From Karstenula rhodostoma CBS 690.94 (Eukaryota > Ascomycota > Dothideomycetes > Pleosporales > Didymosphaeriaceae): a DNA stretch of 64,000 nt. Shown here in pieces: positions 33,882-43,224 of the stretch (the stretch's first letter is position 1; every line of letters starts with the position of its first letter). The notes beneath the pieces were generated by a model, which saw only the letters and a list, made by a program, of their open reading frames with translations, searched no databases and had not been told where the DNA came from. The stretch spans positions 1,319,052-1,383,051 of the forward strand of contig MU001501.1 in NCBI GenBank assembly GCA_010093485.1, written 5' to 3'. Made by a program: the position numbers and the translations under genes.

Positions 33882-34625
33882 ATGTCGTACAAAAAAGTCG
33901 ACCTCTACGGCGGCGCCATCACCGTCGACCTGCCCACCGCATACGGCGACGCCAGGTCCGCACCTTCCCCTTCCGCGCCCCACCCCACCGCTAACACCAC
34001 TCCGCAGCCAAATCCGAGAAGTGCCGGACCACCAGGAACTCTACCTCGACGAGAACGGCTACTCGGGCGTCATTGTCGAGATCCTGGAGTATGTGGAGAA
34101 GCCGACGGATGCGGAAGCGCTGCAGTACCACTTCGCGGACCTAGTCGACGGGACGGGGGACGAGACGAACATGCTAGAGCAGTCGCACGCATCCATGGCG
34201 AAAGTGCCGTAAGTTTGATGTTCTTCTTTGCGATAGCGGGGGTGCGCGCTTTGGCTGGGATTATGCATGTCACGTGGCAGGCGCATTCACAGCTTGGCGG
34301 CGCGGTGAGGTAATCAACGTCAAGGTCGTGTTCACTAATGCTATTCAGGAACAAACCCGTCTACACCCTCTCGTTCATTCAGACGCCCCCGCCGCCGGAC
34401 CGGCCGCGCAAGACGCCGGACTTCGTCGCTATCCACCTGCTGCTGCTGAGGCTGAAGGAGCAGGGCTCGGATATCATGGTTACGGTTAATGTACCGCATT
34501 ATCCGGGGGAGTATGAGAAGGCTGGGGCGGGCGAGAAGACGGCGCTGATGAGGGATGGGGATGAGATTGCGAAGAGGGTGTTGGAGAGCTTTGATATCAA
34601 GGACTGGGGGCTGTTTCAGGGTTGA
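33882..34625 (+). CDS. MOG1: Ran guanine nucleotide release factor Mog1
   Basis: Three exons (33882-33955, 34008-34208, 34349-34625; introns 52 and 140 bp) give 183 residues. Mog1 binds the nuclear transport GTPase Ran/Gsp1 and promotes nucleotide release. The signature LYGGAITVDLP opens the protein. It is followed by QIREVPDHQELYLDENGYSG and a helical SGVIVEILEYVEKPTD segment. A long helix (HLLLLRLKEQGSDIMVTVNVP) lies near the C-terminus. Length equals the family norm. It is the last conserved housekeeping gene before the accessory island. Confidence 0.92.
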
Positions 34626-34879
34626 AGGATGCGCGACTGAGGAGTAGGTTGGTGTGACTAGCATAGCTAGAATTAAAAGATAATCAAGTCGGAAGATGAG
34701 AATGGGACACTCGAGGTGTGGTGGAGAGCTTGGATAGAACATGGACGGATGATATAGACACACCCTCGGAATACTTGACATGGTTTCCCTCTGCATATAC
34801 CATAATCTAACATCAATCTTCCCCACCGCCCTACGAGTGTGCCAGGAATATTGGGTCCATGACCAGGTGTTAATCCCAC

Positions 34880-35050
34880 CGAGCAAGCTGGCAACGCAGC
34901 AAACCATCCGCCAGCGCTCTGGCTCTGGGCATCCTCGAGACCTTTCCGGACCTTCGTCAGATCATCCTTGCTGGCCAGGCTCTGCAGCATCTGATTCTGG
35001 GCATCCTCGAGACCCTTGTGCAGGGTGATGATCCAGGGCTTCGCGGGGGT
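34880..35050 (-). pseudogene. Fragment related to the coiled-coil gene at 38.6-39.7 kb
   Basis: The minus strand encodes HKGLEDAQNQMLQSLASK followed by DDLTKVRKGLEDAQSQ. This is clearly related to QKMQALASKDDLTKVQKNLA and DDLAEVRKGLEDA in the pseudogene at 39.3-39.4 kb. Only the repeated helical part is recognisable; sequence on both sides differs. Here the last repeat keeps Gln after GLEDA, where the other copy has TAG. Confidence 0.7.
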
Positions 35051-35550
35051 TTCTGGGTCGCCAATAGCGCCTACGAACTATTAGTAGGCTTAGAAAGCGA
35101 TGTTGTATCTAAGGATGCACTCACTGACGGCGTGGAAACGCTCGACCTTAAGGATTACCTCCGTAAAGGGGCACCAAGGGCACTCCTGTCAATGCGAGTG
35201 GGCACGGGCGGAGCGCGTATTTGGGATGAAGGTCGACATAGTTGAAGCCGTACAAGGTTCGCATTCGCGCGGTTAGTTCGAGGTGTTATGGGTAGAGTCG
35301 TGCTAGCGGTGTGGGGAACGTAGAAAGACATGACTCCGCTTGAACAGCGTGCCGCGGGGGATGGTGCTGCAGCAGGGTACCCCCAATTGACTGCGTAGGA
35401 AGTAGTCCCGAAAAGACTCAAAAAAGGATACGGAGAGGTATTTCCCTATAATAGGGGATCCGGGAAGTTCTTGTGAGTTGGCGAACTGAAGGACCAGGAA
35501 CTGAAAAAATATGAAGCTGTTGATGCCTTCAAGTCGAGGCCTGCTTAGTG

Positions 35551-35668
35551 TTTCTTATGTTGAAATGCATTCTCTACTGCGCCAAGACGACAAGGTATAC
35601 AGAACATCAGAGCCTACTCACCATTCCTTATGGCGAAATGCGTTCTCTGAAGAGCCAAGACGACAAGT
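35551..35668 (+). repeat. Two direct repeats of about 42 bp
   Basis: The segments at about 35,551-35,592 and 35,622-35,667 both read TTATG..GAAATGC.TTCTCT, then GCCAAGACGACAAG, with a few differences. Confidence 0.65.
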
Positions 35669-35751
35669 TAAAAGCTAGCTGTTCACTCTAAGGTGAGTGC
35701 AGTGTCCACTTATCTCTCTACCAGATCTCTTATGAAGCTAATAATTCAATA

Positions 35752-35905
35752 AAGTATTAGGTATCAAGTCTACTTAGCATATATCATACTGTTCTTACGG
35801 CTGGAGTCACGTGACGATTCAAACTCACGATGGAAGCGCTGTGAAGATGGTGAGTATCCCGCAATTCAGGGTTGCTATGCATTTGGCTTGTGTGTTCAGT
35901 AGAGA
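35752..35905 (+). repeat. Duplicated segment (partner at 38,007-38,160)
   Basis: Shared strings in the same order are TATTAGGTATCAAGTCTACT, then GCTGGAGTC/GCTGGGAGTC, CGATGGAAGCGCT and GTGTTCAGTAGAGAGA. The duplication covers the upstream and start region of the 304-aa gene. The 38-kb partner is not followed by the same coding sequence. Confidence 0.7.
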
Positions 35906-36812
35906 GAAATCCGCATGCTCGGTTCTGCACGCCGCGTACGTGTACGCCGGACTCGATATTCCCAACGAAGAACGCTTTACGATGAACGTCCAGGCCATAC
36001 TGGAACTCATACAAGAGCCGCATACGCCACCGCTGATACCCTCGCCTCCGGAAACCGTTGCGGTTGAGGATCGACCGATAGCCAAAATCTTGTACTCTTT
36101 GTTCGCCCCAGGCGTCGAGTTGTACAAGTTACAGCCACCGACCATGCCCAGCGACCTTGCTCGACAATGGCATGAGTTCGTCCGGTACACGGCATGTGTG
36201 GGCCTGCCGGTGTACACCTTTTGGGAGTGGCTTCGGGTCGACGAGCAGATTGAGTGCCTCGAGCAAGCTGGCTTGAAAATTCGGGAGAGGCTCGGCAAGC
36301 CAGACGATGTGGTGACTCTACTCGCTCTCAAGCATCGCAGCGCGGTGGAGAATCGGCCGCTTGGCCCCGATTCCTTTGTGGTCATCGACAACGATAAGTT
36401 CGATATCTACTTCGAAAGTATCAACGCGCTGGTGAACGGCGAGATCGACGTGAACGGAAGAACCTTGGACGAGGATGGCGACACCGACATGATTCTCGAC
36501 ACTTTGGACCCGATCGTCGATACGGTTGACCAATCGCCCGACCCCAACTGGGGCTATCAATGGCTTCTACCCTCGTATATCTCTACGTTATCCTCGCGTC
36601 TACCGACACGTGATGATACTTTCCGTTTTCTTCATCCAGAGGATCTTCTGGAGGGCGTAGGAATTACTAGGAAATCGTTCGGTATATTCTTGGAGGCATT
36701 CGAGGCCGAGGTTGACACGAGCAGTGTCCCGAGTAAGTTGTCATACAAAAGCCCAAATAAAGATAATTGTTAACCATGGGCAGGACAAGTGGTTGAAGAA
36801 GGGGGATATTGA
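35847..36812 (+). CDS. Unrecognised accessory protein, about 304 aa
   Basis: The frame is open from 35811, but its first ATG is at 35847. An intron (36733-36783, GTAAGT..CAG) joins nine more codons, ending at TGA 36812. The product is acidic, without signal peptide or membrane segment. It has a Trp-rich stretch (PVYTFWEWLRVDEQIECL) and an Asp-rich loop (LDEDGDTDMILDTLDPIVD). I recognise no domain. Its upstream region is duplicated at 38.0 kb and its 3' end falls in a 154-bp tandem duplication, so the locus has been rearranged. It could be a species-specific gene or a piece of a larger one. Confidence 0.55.
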
Positions 36813-37080
36813 CCGTCCAAACATAATACGGCAAGACCGGCGGTGGTTTTCTCGCTCGTGTCCACGGATGGATGTGGATCATGTGGATTCTTTACAGTGT
36901 GGCCGTTCTCTCGGGTGGGTGTGGATCATGTGGATAGGAAGAGTGGTTGAAGAAGGGGGAGATTGACCGCCTAAACATAATACGGCAAGACCGGCGGTGG
37001 CTCTCTCGCTCGTGTCCACGGGCGGATATGGACCATGTGGATTGTATCCAGTGTGGCCGTTCTCTCGGTGTGAATGAACA
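36789..37080 (+). repeat. Tandem duplication, period about 154 bp
   Basis: Two units (36,789-36,942 and 36,943 to about 37,080) share GTGGTTGAAGAAGGGGGA, TAATACGGCAAGACCGGCGG, CTCGCTCGTGTCCACGG and GTGTGGCCGTTCTCTCGG in the same order with few mismatches. Each also carries TGGATCATGTGGAT-like strings. Confidence 0.85.
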
Positions 37081-37387
37081 AATTGGATACTCTGGAAATT
37101 GATCAACACCGCCGTGGGTTATCAATGTGGTGGCTTCATCTATCTGGCCCAATCATCCGCGACGTCATTCAATCGTGGTAGATAGCCCGAACCGAGTCGC
37201 ATTCAATGAATAGTATCTTAGAACTAAAGCTTCCAAAGCATTCGACTATGAGTCCGAAAAAAAGGCTGATCGCCGCGGATTCATAGAAACCATATATACA
37301 AAGAAAACACATGCATGTTATGAGGCTCTAGGCTCGCCCCAATGAGACAAACCGAAAGCACTCAGGCCCGTCTGAAGCTTCTGGTCT
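37081..37387. other. Intergenic, nothing recognised
   Basis: AT-richer sequence follows the tandem duplication up to the stop of the coiled-coil gene. No repeat or gene was seen. Confidence 0.4.
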
Positions 37388-38004
37388 TTACGGTTCGGGG
37401 AACGAATCCATAACCGCAAAGCACACGCTTACCGTATCCTTGTGCATGAGTTGCTGTCGCTCACTTACCTTGGCTTTCGAGCGGTTGGCTTTCACCAGTC
37501 GCGATATGGTAAACCCCATATCCTCGAAAAGATTGTTCATGTTCGAGAGGAGCAGCATTCCATGATCAGCTAGGTCCGCCTCCGCTGTCTGCCTCTCTGC
37601 GCGAATCTTGGCTCGCATGTCACTCAGCTGTTGCTCCATTGTCGAAACAGTGGCTCTGTGACGCTTTCGCTCGTTCTGAAGCTCGTTGGTAGCTTTGCGT
37701 TTGTTCTCCAGATTGCGTCGCACGTTTAACAACCGGCCTTTAGTGTCCTGTAATCGCCATTTCGATGCACCCAGCGTACGTATCAATCCGTCCAACTGGT
37801 GACCCGTGCTGGCCTGTAGCTCCTTCAGTATCACCCAAAAACCAGAAACTCAACAAAAATAAAGCAGCCGATACCTTCAAGGCGACGTAGTGCGCAACCT
37901 ATGCATGCAACGTTCGCTTCATATAGAGCACTATAGTGCCGGCAAGCCAGAGACCATGCGTGCAACAGAGATCGGGAATCACCAAATCGGTCAAAACGTA
38001 ACAT
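37388..38004 (-). CDS. Unrecognised coiled-coil accessory protein
   Basis: The clear part is a frame from 37834 to 37388. It encodes a charged helical protein (LQDTKGRLLNVRRNLENKR, then NELQNERKRHRATVSTMEQQ) predicted by eye to be a coiled coil. It ends MDSFPEP. An upstream exon beginning MLRFDRFGDSRSLLHAWSL at 38004 probably belongs to it, but I could not find a donor-acceptor pair that keeps frame, so the 5' structure is open. A further GTAAGT near 37,470 could mean the tail is spliced. The first exon starts inside the duplicated segment at 38.0 kb. No family is recognised. Confidence 0.45.
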
Positions 38005-38006
38005 AG

Positions 38007-38160
38007 TATTAGGTATCAAGTCTACTCAGCATATATTACACTTTCCTTAGAGCTGGGAGTCGTGTGACGACTCAGGTTAACGATGGAAGCGCTCGTAGGA
38101 TAGTAAGTCTCCTGACATCTGTGTCTGTCTTGGATTTAGCTTTTGTGTTCAGTAGAGAGA
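38007..38160 (+). repeat. Duplicated segment (partner at 35,752-35,905)
   Basis: This is the second copy of the segment upstream of the 304-aa gene. ATGGAAGCGCT is present, but the frame after it is closed by TAG within a few codons. Confidence 0.7.
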
Positions 38161-38209
38161 GAGAGTGACAACCGCACATATGAAGACTACGGATGTCTGA
38201 GCCCAGGCC

Positions 38210-38525
38210 GTACGAGCCCGGGCTCTCACGGGAAAGTGACATGTGGGGATCCCGGAGTCGTGGAAGACAATAGGGAGGCGCCCGCGAGGAGGAGGGAGTG
38301 TTGGGGTGATCGGTGGGGTGAGTCACGTGTGACCGTGGCTCTAGGATTATCGTCGCCTCAACCATCCCAACACTCAACCACCATGGAACAGGACAACACG
38401 GGAAAGTGAACACCGGCGATACAGTATTAGGTTAAGATTCTAAACTTGTATAGTAGCCTGAGTTACTCTAGGATTAGCTTTTCTAAATCCGGTCTTCATG
38501 TTCCCGTGAGAGCCCGGGCTGTACC
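38210..38525 (+). repeat. Inverted-repeat element containing MITE-like copy 3
   Basis: The ends are near-perfect inverted repeats: AGCCCGGGCTCTCACGGGAA at 38,215-38,234 and its reverse complement at 38,500-38,519. Inside, a second left end lies at about 38,396 (CACGGGAAAGTGAACACCGG). It pairs with the right end CCGGTCTTCATGTTCCCGTG, giving the ~115-bp unit shared with the other copies. It may be one 316-bp element with a duplicated left end, or two nested copies. Confidence 0.7.
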
Positions 38526-38576
38526 TTCCTTGGCGAAGCGATCAATACCCACAACACTAGCACCGTAACAACGACA

Positions 38577-39744
38577 ATGTCAAGTCCGCGAACCGTTCAA
38601 ACCAAGAGATGGACAACCAGACCTCGTCTGTCTAAACAACGCTGTGCTGGATGCTCGACACTCTCAGCAGAAGGTCCGCCAGTCGAGCACTCATATACAT
38701 GCCAAACAAAGATTGCACCGGTCCCAGCACTGGCTCGTGTCGCCGATATGGAGGTCCAACCAATGTGTTCAGAGATCAAGATCGACACTCCAACCCAGCC
38801 CCGAGGCAACACGGATAAGCTGGTAGTGGGGCAACGCACACAAAGCACCCCGATCGCCCGAGATACTCGACAGTACCCTTCCACCATCAAAGCATTCCAC
38901 AACATGGTAAGATCTTCCTGATGAACTGGTTTATGCAGAATATGACGACTCACATGCACAGTTATTGGTTGAGAGGACGAAAACGCTCCAAAAACCATGC
39001 GACGCTATCTCCGCAGACATCGAAGACCCCTTAATGGAAGCGATGGAAACGGATCACGCTGCCTTCCAGAGGGAGGTCCGCGATCTTCTAGCCAATATCA
39101 ACAAGCACGCAAAGGAGAAGGAGGAATCGATGGAAGCGGATCACGCCGCCTTTCAGAGGGAGGTCCGCGCTAGTCTGGCCAGCATCAACAAGCACGCAAA
39201 GGAGGAGGAGGAATCGATGAAAAGCGTCAACTCTGCCGTCACGAGGTAACCACGCACGCGACAATGGTAATATGCATTTTGCTAACGAAAGAAAAGCATA
39301 ACGCAGAAGATGCAAGCTCTGGCCAGCAAGGATGACCTGACCAAAGTCCAGAAGAATCTGGCAAGCAAGGATGATTTGGCGGAGGTCCGCAAGGGTCTCG
39401 AGGACGCCTAGAGTCAGATGAAGGATTTGCGCAACTGGAAAGTGCTCAAATCCGTCTAGTACGGCCTGAAGGAGGATAGAGTTGCTCCGGACCTGCTCGA
39501 GACGTTCATCAGCTTCGGTGCCAGCCTGGCAGCCAAGGCGAACGGCCGTGCCCCTCAAGGCCAGACAAACACACACGGTCTTGTTTTTCTGAACAAGCAA
39601 GACGATGATGGTAGCTTGGCCCAAGCGCAGATGGTGGAGTTCATGACCCCGGGCAACACTGGCGTGCTCGTGGACATGATCGTCTACCAGCCTGTCAGCC
39701 AGGGAACGAGGTTCGTCGCATGCCGGATGAACCTCGCGGGCTGA
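38577..39744 (+). pseudogene. Coiled-coil accessory gene broken by two RIP-type TAG stops
   Basis: Three exons (38577-38906, 38962-39245, 39297-39744) join in phase and run to a TGA at 39742-39744, 354 codons in all. Two in-frame TAG codons lie at 39409-39411 and 39457-39459. The first follows KGLEDA, where the related fragment at 34.9 kb has Gln (CAG). CAG to TAG is C-to-T at CpA, the preferred RIP change. The N-terminus is Cys/Pro-containing. The middle holds two 28-residue tandem repeats (METDHAAFQREVRDLLANIN and MEADHAAFQREVRASLASIN). The part after the stops (PDLLETFISFGASLAAK to MNLAG) still reads like a real protein. No domain is recognised. Confidence 0.75.
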
Positions 39745-40149
39745 AGGCTTGGACGATGCTTCTACCACGTCCTCGGGTGGAAACAAGGGTGGATCGCATG
39801 CGGACGGAGTCTGCGCAGCTTGACCGAGGGATGGCTTGGAGAAGGAGGATCATGATGAATAAATTTCGAGGGTGACAGTTAAATGGGCATAGGTCGACGC
39901 CAGCTGATTGCTGCGAAGTACGGTTCAAGGTGATTGCGCCAGAAGACGAAGTAAGCGGTGAAGGCGGGGTGGGGATACCGGCGCTGGCGTGGCTTGCCAT
40001 TGGACGTGGATCTGTGGTGGAAATGGCCTCTAGGTGAAGGCAGCGCGCAACAAAAAAGGTAAGAGCGCACTGTGCAAACGCCGGTCGCCCACTATAAGAG
40101 TCTCTTTAAACAGCGTGATCCTTCAACCACCACGACAGCTCACCCTCAA
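39745..40149. other. Intergenic, nothing recognised
   Basis: This is the 3' flank of the pseudogene and the leader of the next gene. Minus-strand frames here are shadows of the flanking genes. Confidence 0.4.
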
Positions 40150-41381
40150 ATGGAGCCCACCATGAACGCACCAGCACACGGAACCGACGAGACTAAACGC
40201 CTGAAGTCCTTGCTTTTCGAGATGATCCCTACGAAAGTCCGGATGATCGAGCGCCATGGTAAGCCGCGCTACTATCCTGCCACGACGTTCGCGAACCTTC
40301 TCCCGGGATGGGAATGGTCACAAGATACATGGGACTGGCTCCTCATGGAGACCATGCCCGCCGTGTACGGCAAGTTCCTTTCTCTGTACGTGGAAGTCAT
40401 GAACGCGGATGAACAGGCAGTCAACGAATCGACAAATCTGTTGGCCGCTCTACACCATGGCCAAGGATCGCCACAAGTGTTCGTGACGATCTTCGTTGGC
40501 CCCGATCGCACGTCCGTGCAAATCCACAACATTGAAACTCGCACCCTGCATTCGATCACCGCAGCTACCATGAACGGTGTCACAGATGCTACAAAGGCAT
40601 CCTTCGACGAGCACGCCAATCTGCTGCATCGACGATCGAGATGGACAGACACCCATAGACAGTCCACGGTCCTCTCTGAGGAGCTTGCATACGTATGACC
40701 AGGCGATGTTTTCCTATTCCATGTGTTCGGGAGTAACTAATGGGTATGATGTAGGACCCTCAAGCCTCAATGAGCCTGATGCTATGGTTCCGCCTCGTCG
40801 AGTCGCTCCGCCTGGTGGGCAGGTACACTTTCGGGGATACCAAGCATCCGATCGACCTCATCTACGATGCGAGGCTCAACGAACTGGCCAGCCGGCAAGA
40901 AAGCGACGTTATCTGGCGTTCCATCAGCGATGGTCTCCTCCCCATGCAGACCAGGCGAGAGGTCGTGGAGCCAAGGTCGAAAGACGACGAGGCCAGTCCT
41001 GAAGAAATGACCAAGGCGATGCAGAAGCTCCACAAGGCTGAACTCGAGGCATGCAGGGCCGAATGCGCGGCTGCGCTGGATGCGAAGGATAAGGCGCTCG
41101 AGGTTGCACTGGAGGCGAAGGATGAAGCGCACAAGGCCGACCTACGCGTTAGGGAGGCGCGTAAGGTCAATTTCCAGGACACGATGTTAAAGGAGCTCAT
41201 GTTTCTGCTGGAATACAACGACCAAGCGATGAAAGTTCTTCGGGACTGTCGTGATGAGAACTTCCGACGCAGCGTCCAGGCCAAGAAGCTGAGGGAGAAT
41301 ATCCCGTTGGCGATCTCGGAGTGGAAGAGGAGGACAGGAACGGTGTGGAAGAGCAGTAACTGGAACGCTGAGCGGGACTGA
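40150..41381 (+). CDS. Unrecognised accessory protein with C-terminal coiled coil, about 389 aa
   Basis: Two exons (40150-40692 and 40755-41381, 62-bp intron) give 389 residues with clean GTATGA..TAG junctions. The N-terminal half is globular-looking with a Trp cluster (LLPGWEWSQDTWDWLLMETM). The C-terminal half (AMQKLHKAELEACRAECAAA then LDAKDKALEVALEAKDEAHK) is a long Ala/Lys/Glu coiled coil. No signal peptide or membrane segment is present, and no known domain. It lies in the same orientation as the pseudogene upstream and shares the idea of tandem helical repeats, but I see no direct sequence identity with it. Confidence 0.6.
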
Positions 41382-41463
41382 GGATTCTCGACGCACATGT
41401 TCCAGTCATAGGAAGGAGGTGGATATGATGAGCCAGGATGGGCGACTATGGAATGCGGATCCA

Positions 41464-41626
41464 CAACTACGGCAGCTTGCACTGGGGCGGAACCAGATGT
41501 TTTCAGGCCATGGCGCACATGGGCGGCTGCGATAACCGGGCTCACGACTGTGGCGGCTTGCACATGGGCGGCTGCAGAAACCGGGTGCTCAATCGTGGCG
41601 GCTTGCAGCTGGGCGAAATTAGACAT
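41464..41626. repeat. Tandem repeat, 45-bp unit, about three copies
   Basis: Units run GCACATGGGCGGCTGC..AACCGGG, then GTGGCGGCTT. The first is partial and diverged. On the minus strand the period is in frame and would encode Ala/Val-rich repeats. Confidence 0.75.
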
Positions 41627-42184
41627 GTTCTTGCATTGACCATGGGAGGTGATTAAATGCGTAGAAAATCATATGAAAACTTATTCCTTTGACCATGGAG
41701 ACTGCTGTGTTCCGGCCTCACACCCCAGCCCTGCTGTTCGGCAAATTCCCGCATTAAGCGATGATCACGGTAGACATGGGTTGCGATAGATTGATCAAAT
41801 TTCCATTAGTATCTAGAGAAGGTGCCACGGTGGGCTCTGCCTCGCGTTTCGGACCTGCGAGATTATTGTAGTCCAAAGGGTTGTCTATCCCAAGTACGCC
41901 ATAATCAGCGCACTTTGCATGAACTGCAGGCTTTTGGGGTGCTCTTTAATGCCCAGGTGTTTCCGCATGATGTACAGATGCACACATCTAACGCCGCGCT
42001 CGACATCCGTCTTCGCGTCCACAAACCATCCGTTGTTGCATGCACCGTACAAGGTCGCTCTATTGGAAGCCAGGTTCATCAGGATCCCGCCGCGAACAGA
42101 GTACGCCCTAGTCAGGTACATTGTTGTCGGGCTTTCGAAATTTCGCTCGGTGACGGAAGGGATTATCCGTTTACTGTGGAACGC

Positions 42185-42290
42185 GTGGAGGATGGAGCGC
42201 CCCGGCAAGATCTGAAGAGGATCATCGCAACTTTTGCCACGGCTGCATCTGAGAGCAAGACTGCGGCGCTTTGCCTTGTAAAAACCATAT
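42185..42290 (+). pseudogene. Fragment of the 193-aa coiled-coil gene family
   Basis: ATGGAGCGCCCCGGCAAGAT followed by TGAAGAGGATCATCGCAAC matches the 3' end of the gene at 43.2 kb. It is followed directly by GAGAGCAAGACTGCGGCGCT, which matches that gene's 5' part (42.71 kb). Tail sequence next to head sequence suggests the junction of an old head-to-tail array. Confidence 0.7.
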
Positions 42291-42292
42291 TT

Positions 42293-42434
42293 TCACGGGA
42301 AGGTGAACACCGGCGATACAGTTCTAGGTCAAGATTGTATATTTATATAGTAAACTGAGTTATACTAGGATTAAGTATTATATCTGACTGGCAAAGGCAT
42401 TGGGTTACATCCGGTCTTTATGTTCCCATGAGAG
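42293..42434 (+). repeat. Dispersed MITE-like element, copy 4
   Basis: The terminal inverted repeats are CACGGGAAGGTGAACACCGG (left) and CCGGTCTTTATGTTCCCATG (right), about 20 bp with a few mismatches. The core GATACAGTTCTAGGTCAAGA and TGAGTTATACTAGGATTA match copy 3 with mostly transition differences. Confidence 0.75.
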
Positions 42435-42642
42435 ACCATCCACCTTCACTTCCGACAACACACCAACGCTGCACGTATCTGTATTGACGATGCCTGCAAC
42501 TGCGAGGGTGCAGCTTACGATTGCGGAAGCGATGGGCAGTGGCAGTAAGTGGAGCCTCGGTGGCGCATTGATTCACTGACGTGTGCCAGAGAAGAGAGCA
42601 ATCGCGTCTGCGTACTCTGTTAGATTTTGAGCGGACGGGGAC

Positions 42643-43224
42643 ATGTTCACAGAGTCGGTGCGACATTGTATCATAGACGAAAAGTTAGACCTCGAGACCA
42701 CGCCAGATGCTGAGAGCAAGGCTGCGGCGCTTCGCCTTGCAAATCTGAAAGAACGCATAGATTTAGCATTTTCGGAGGCCGCCTCCATCAACCCTATACA
42801 ATGCACAGAAAGACAGCTGGAATACATGTTCAATTACCGTATGTCAAAGCAATCAACCGAAAAGGTTGAGATGTTCAAAGGACAGTTATTAACAGCAGCT
42901 CAGGGGGTCATAGACCATCAGCTAAACCTCGCAGAAGTCGCAAGAGATATAGTAGACTGGGCCCAGCTGAGGGACGAAGTTTCCCAACTGGAGGTCCGGC
43001 ACTCGAAAGACCGAGTGTTCATCCAAGAGCTCACCGCAGCTCAACTATCATCTGAAGCACACGTCTGCGTGCTCTCCAATAAGGTTGATGATCTACAGTT
43101 GCAGCTGCAAGGATTACAGCGCACGAAATACTCGTACGAGAGGAAAATTGTAACTGTAACCAATAAATTGGCTCTCGCTCTCATGGACACAGCTCAGAGA
43201 ATGGAGCGCCTCGGCAAGATCTGA
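42643..43224 (+). CDS. Unrecognised coiled-coil accessory protein, 193 aa
   Basis: This is a single-exon frame from the ATG at 42643 to the TGA at 43222. The protein is helical and charged, with heptad-like Leu/Val spacing (LSNKVDDLQLQLQGLQRTKY) and no recognised domain, signal peptide or membrane segment. The upstream in-frame codon is a stop, so the start is reasonable. Pieces of its 5' and 3' parts recur at 42.19-42.29 kb, so a second copy once stood upstream. The match continues past the stop codon into the 3' flank (to about 43,255), as expected for a segmental duplication. Confidence 0.55.
   Translation: MFTESVRHCIIDEKLDLETTPDAESKAAALRLANLKERIDLAFSEAASINPIQCTERQLEYMFNYRMSKQSTEKVEMFKGQLLTAAQGVIDHQLNLAEVARDIVDWAQLRDEVSQLEVRHSKDRVFIQELTAAQLSSEAHVCVLSNKVDDLQLQLQGLQRTKYSYERKIVTVTNKLALALMDTAQRMERLGKI

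Larger units (their letters stand above)
34626..35810. other. Start of the accessory island: gene fragment and repeats, no intact gene
   Basis: Apart from the coiled-coil gene fragment at about 34.9 kb and two direct repeats, nothing intact is seen. Strings of stops and short frames suggest relic sequence. Confidence 0.5.
41382..42642. other. Repeat-rich stretch with relic coding sequence
   Basis: This holds a 45-bp tandem repeat (41.46-41.63 kb), a fragment related to the 193-aa gene (42.19-42.29 kb) and MITE-like copy 4 (42.29-42.43 kb). No intact gene is supported. Confidence 0.5.

Noticed and set aside
40862..41626. A 254-codon minus-strand frame
   Set aside because: It lies opposite the second exon of the 389-aa gene and runs into the 45-bp repeat. 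Its Ser/Ala-rich composition mirrors the coiled-coil codons on the other strand.
42418..42660. A first exon (MPATARVQLTIAEAM..) spliced to the 193-aa gene
   Set aside because: A GTAAGT donor exists, but every acceptor tried gives a frame that meets a stop before reaching the 193-aa frame.
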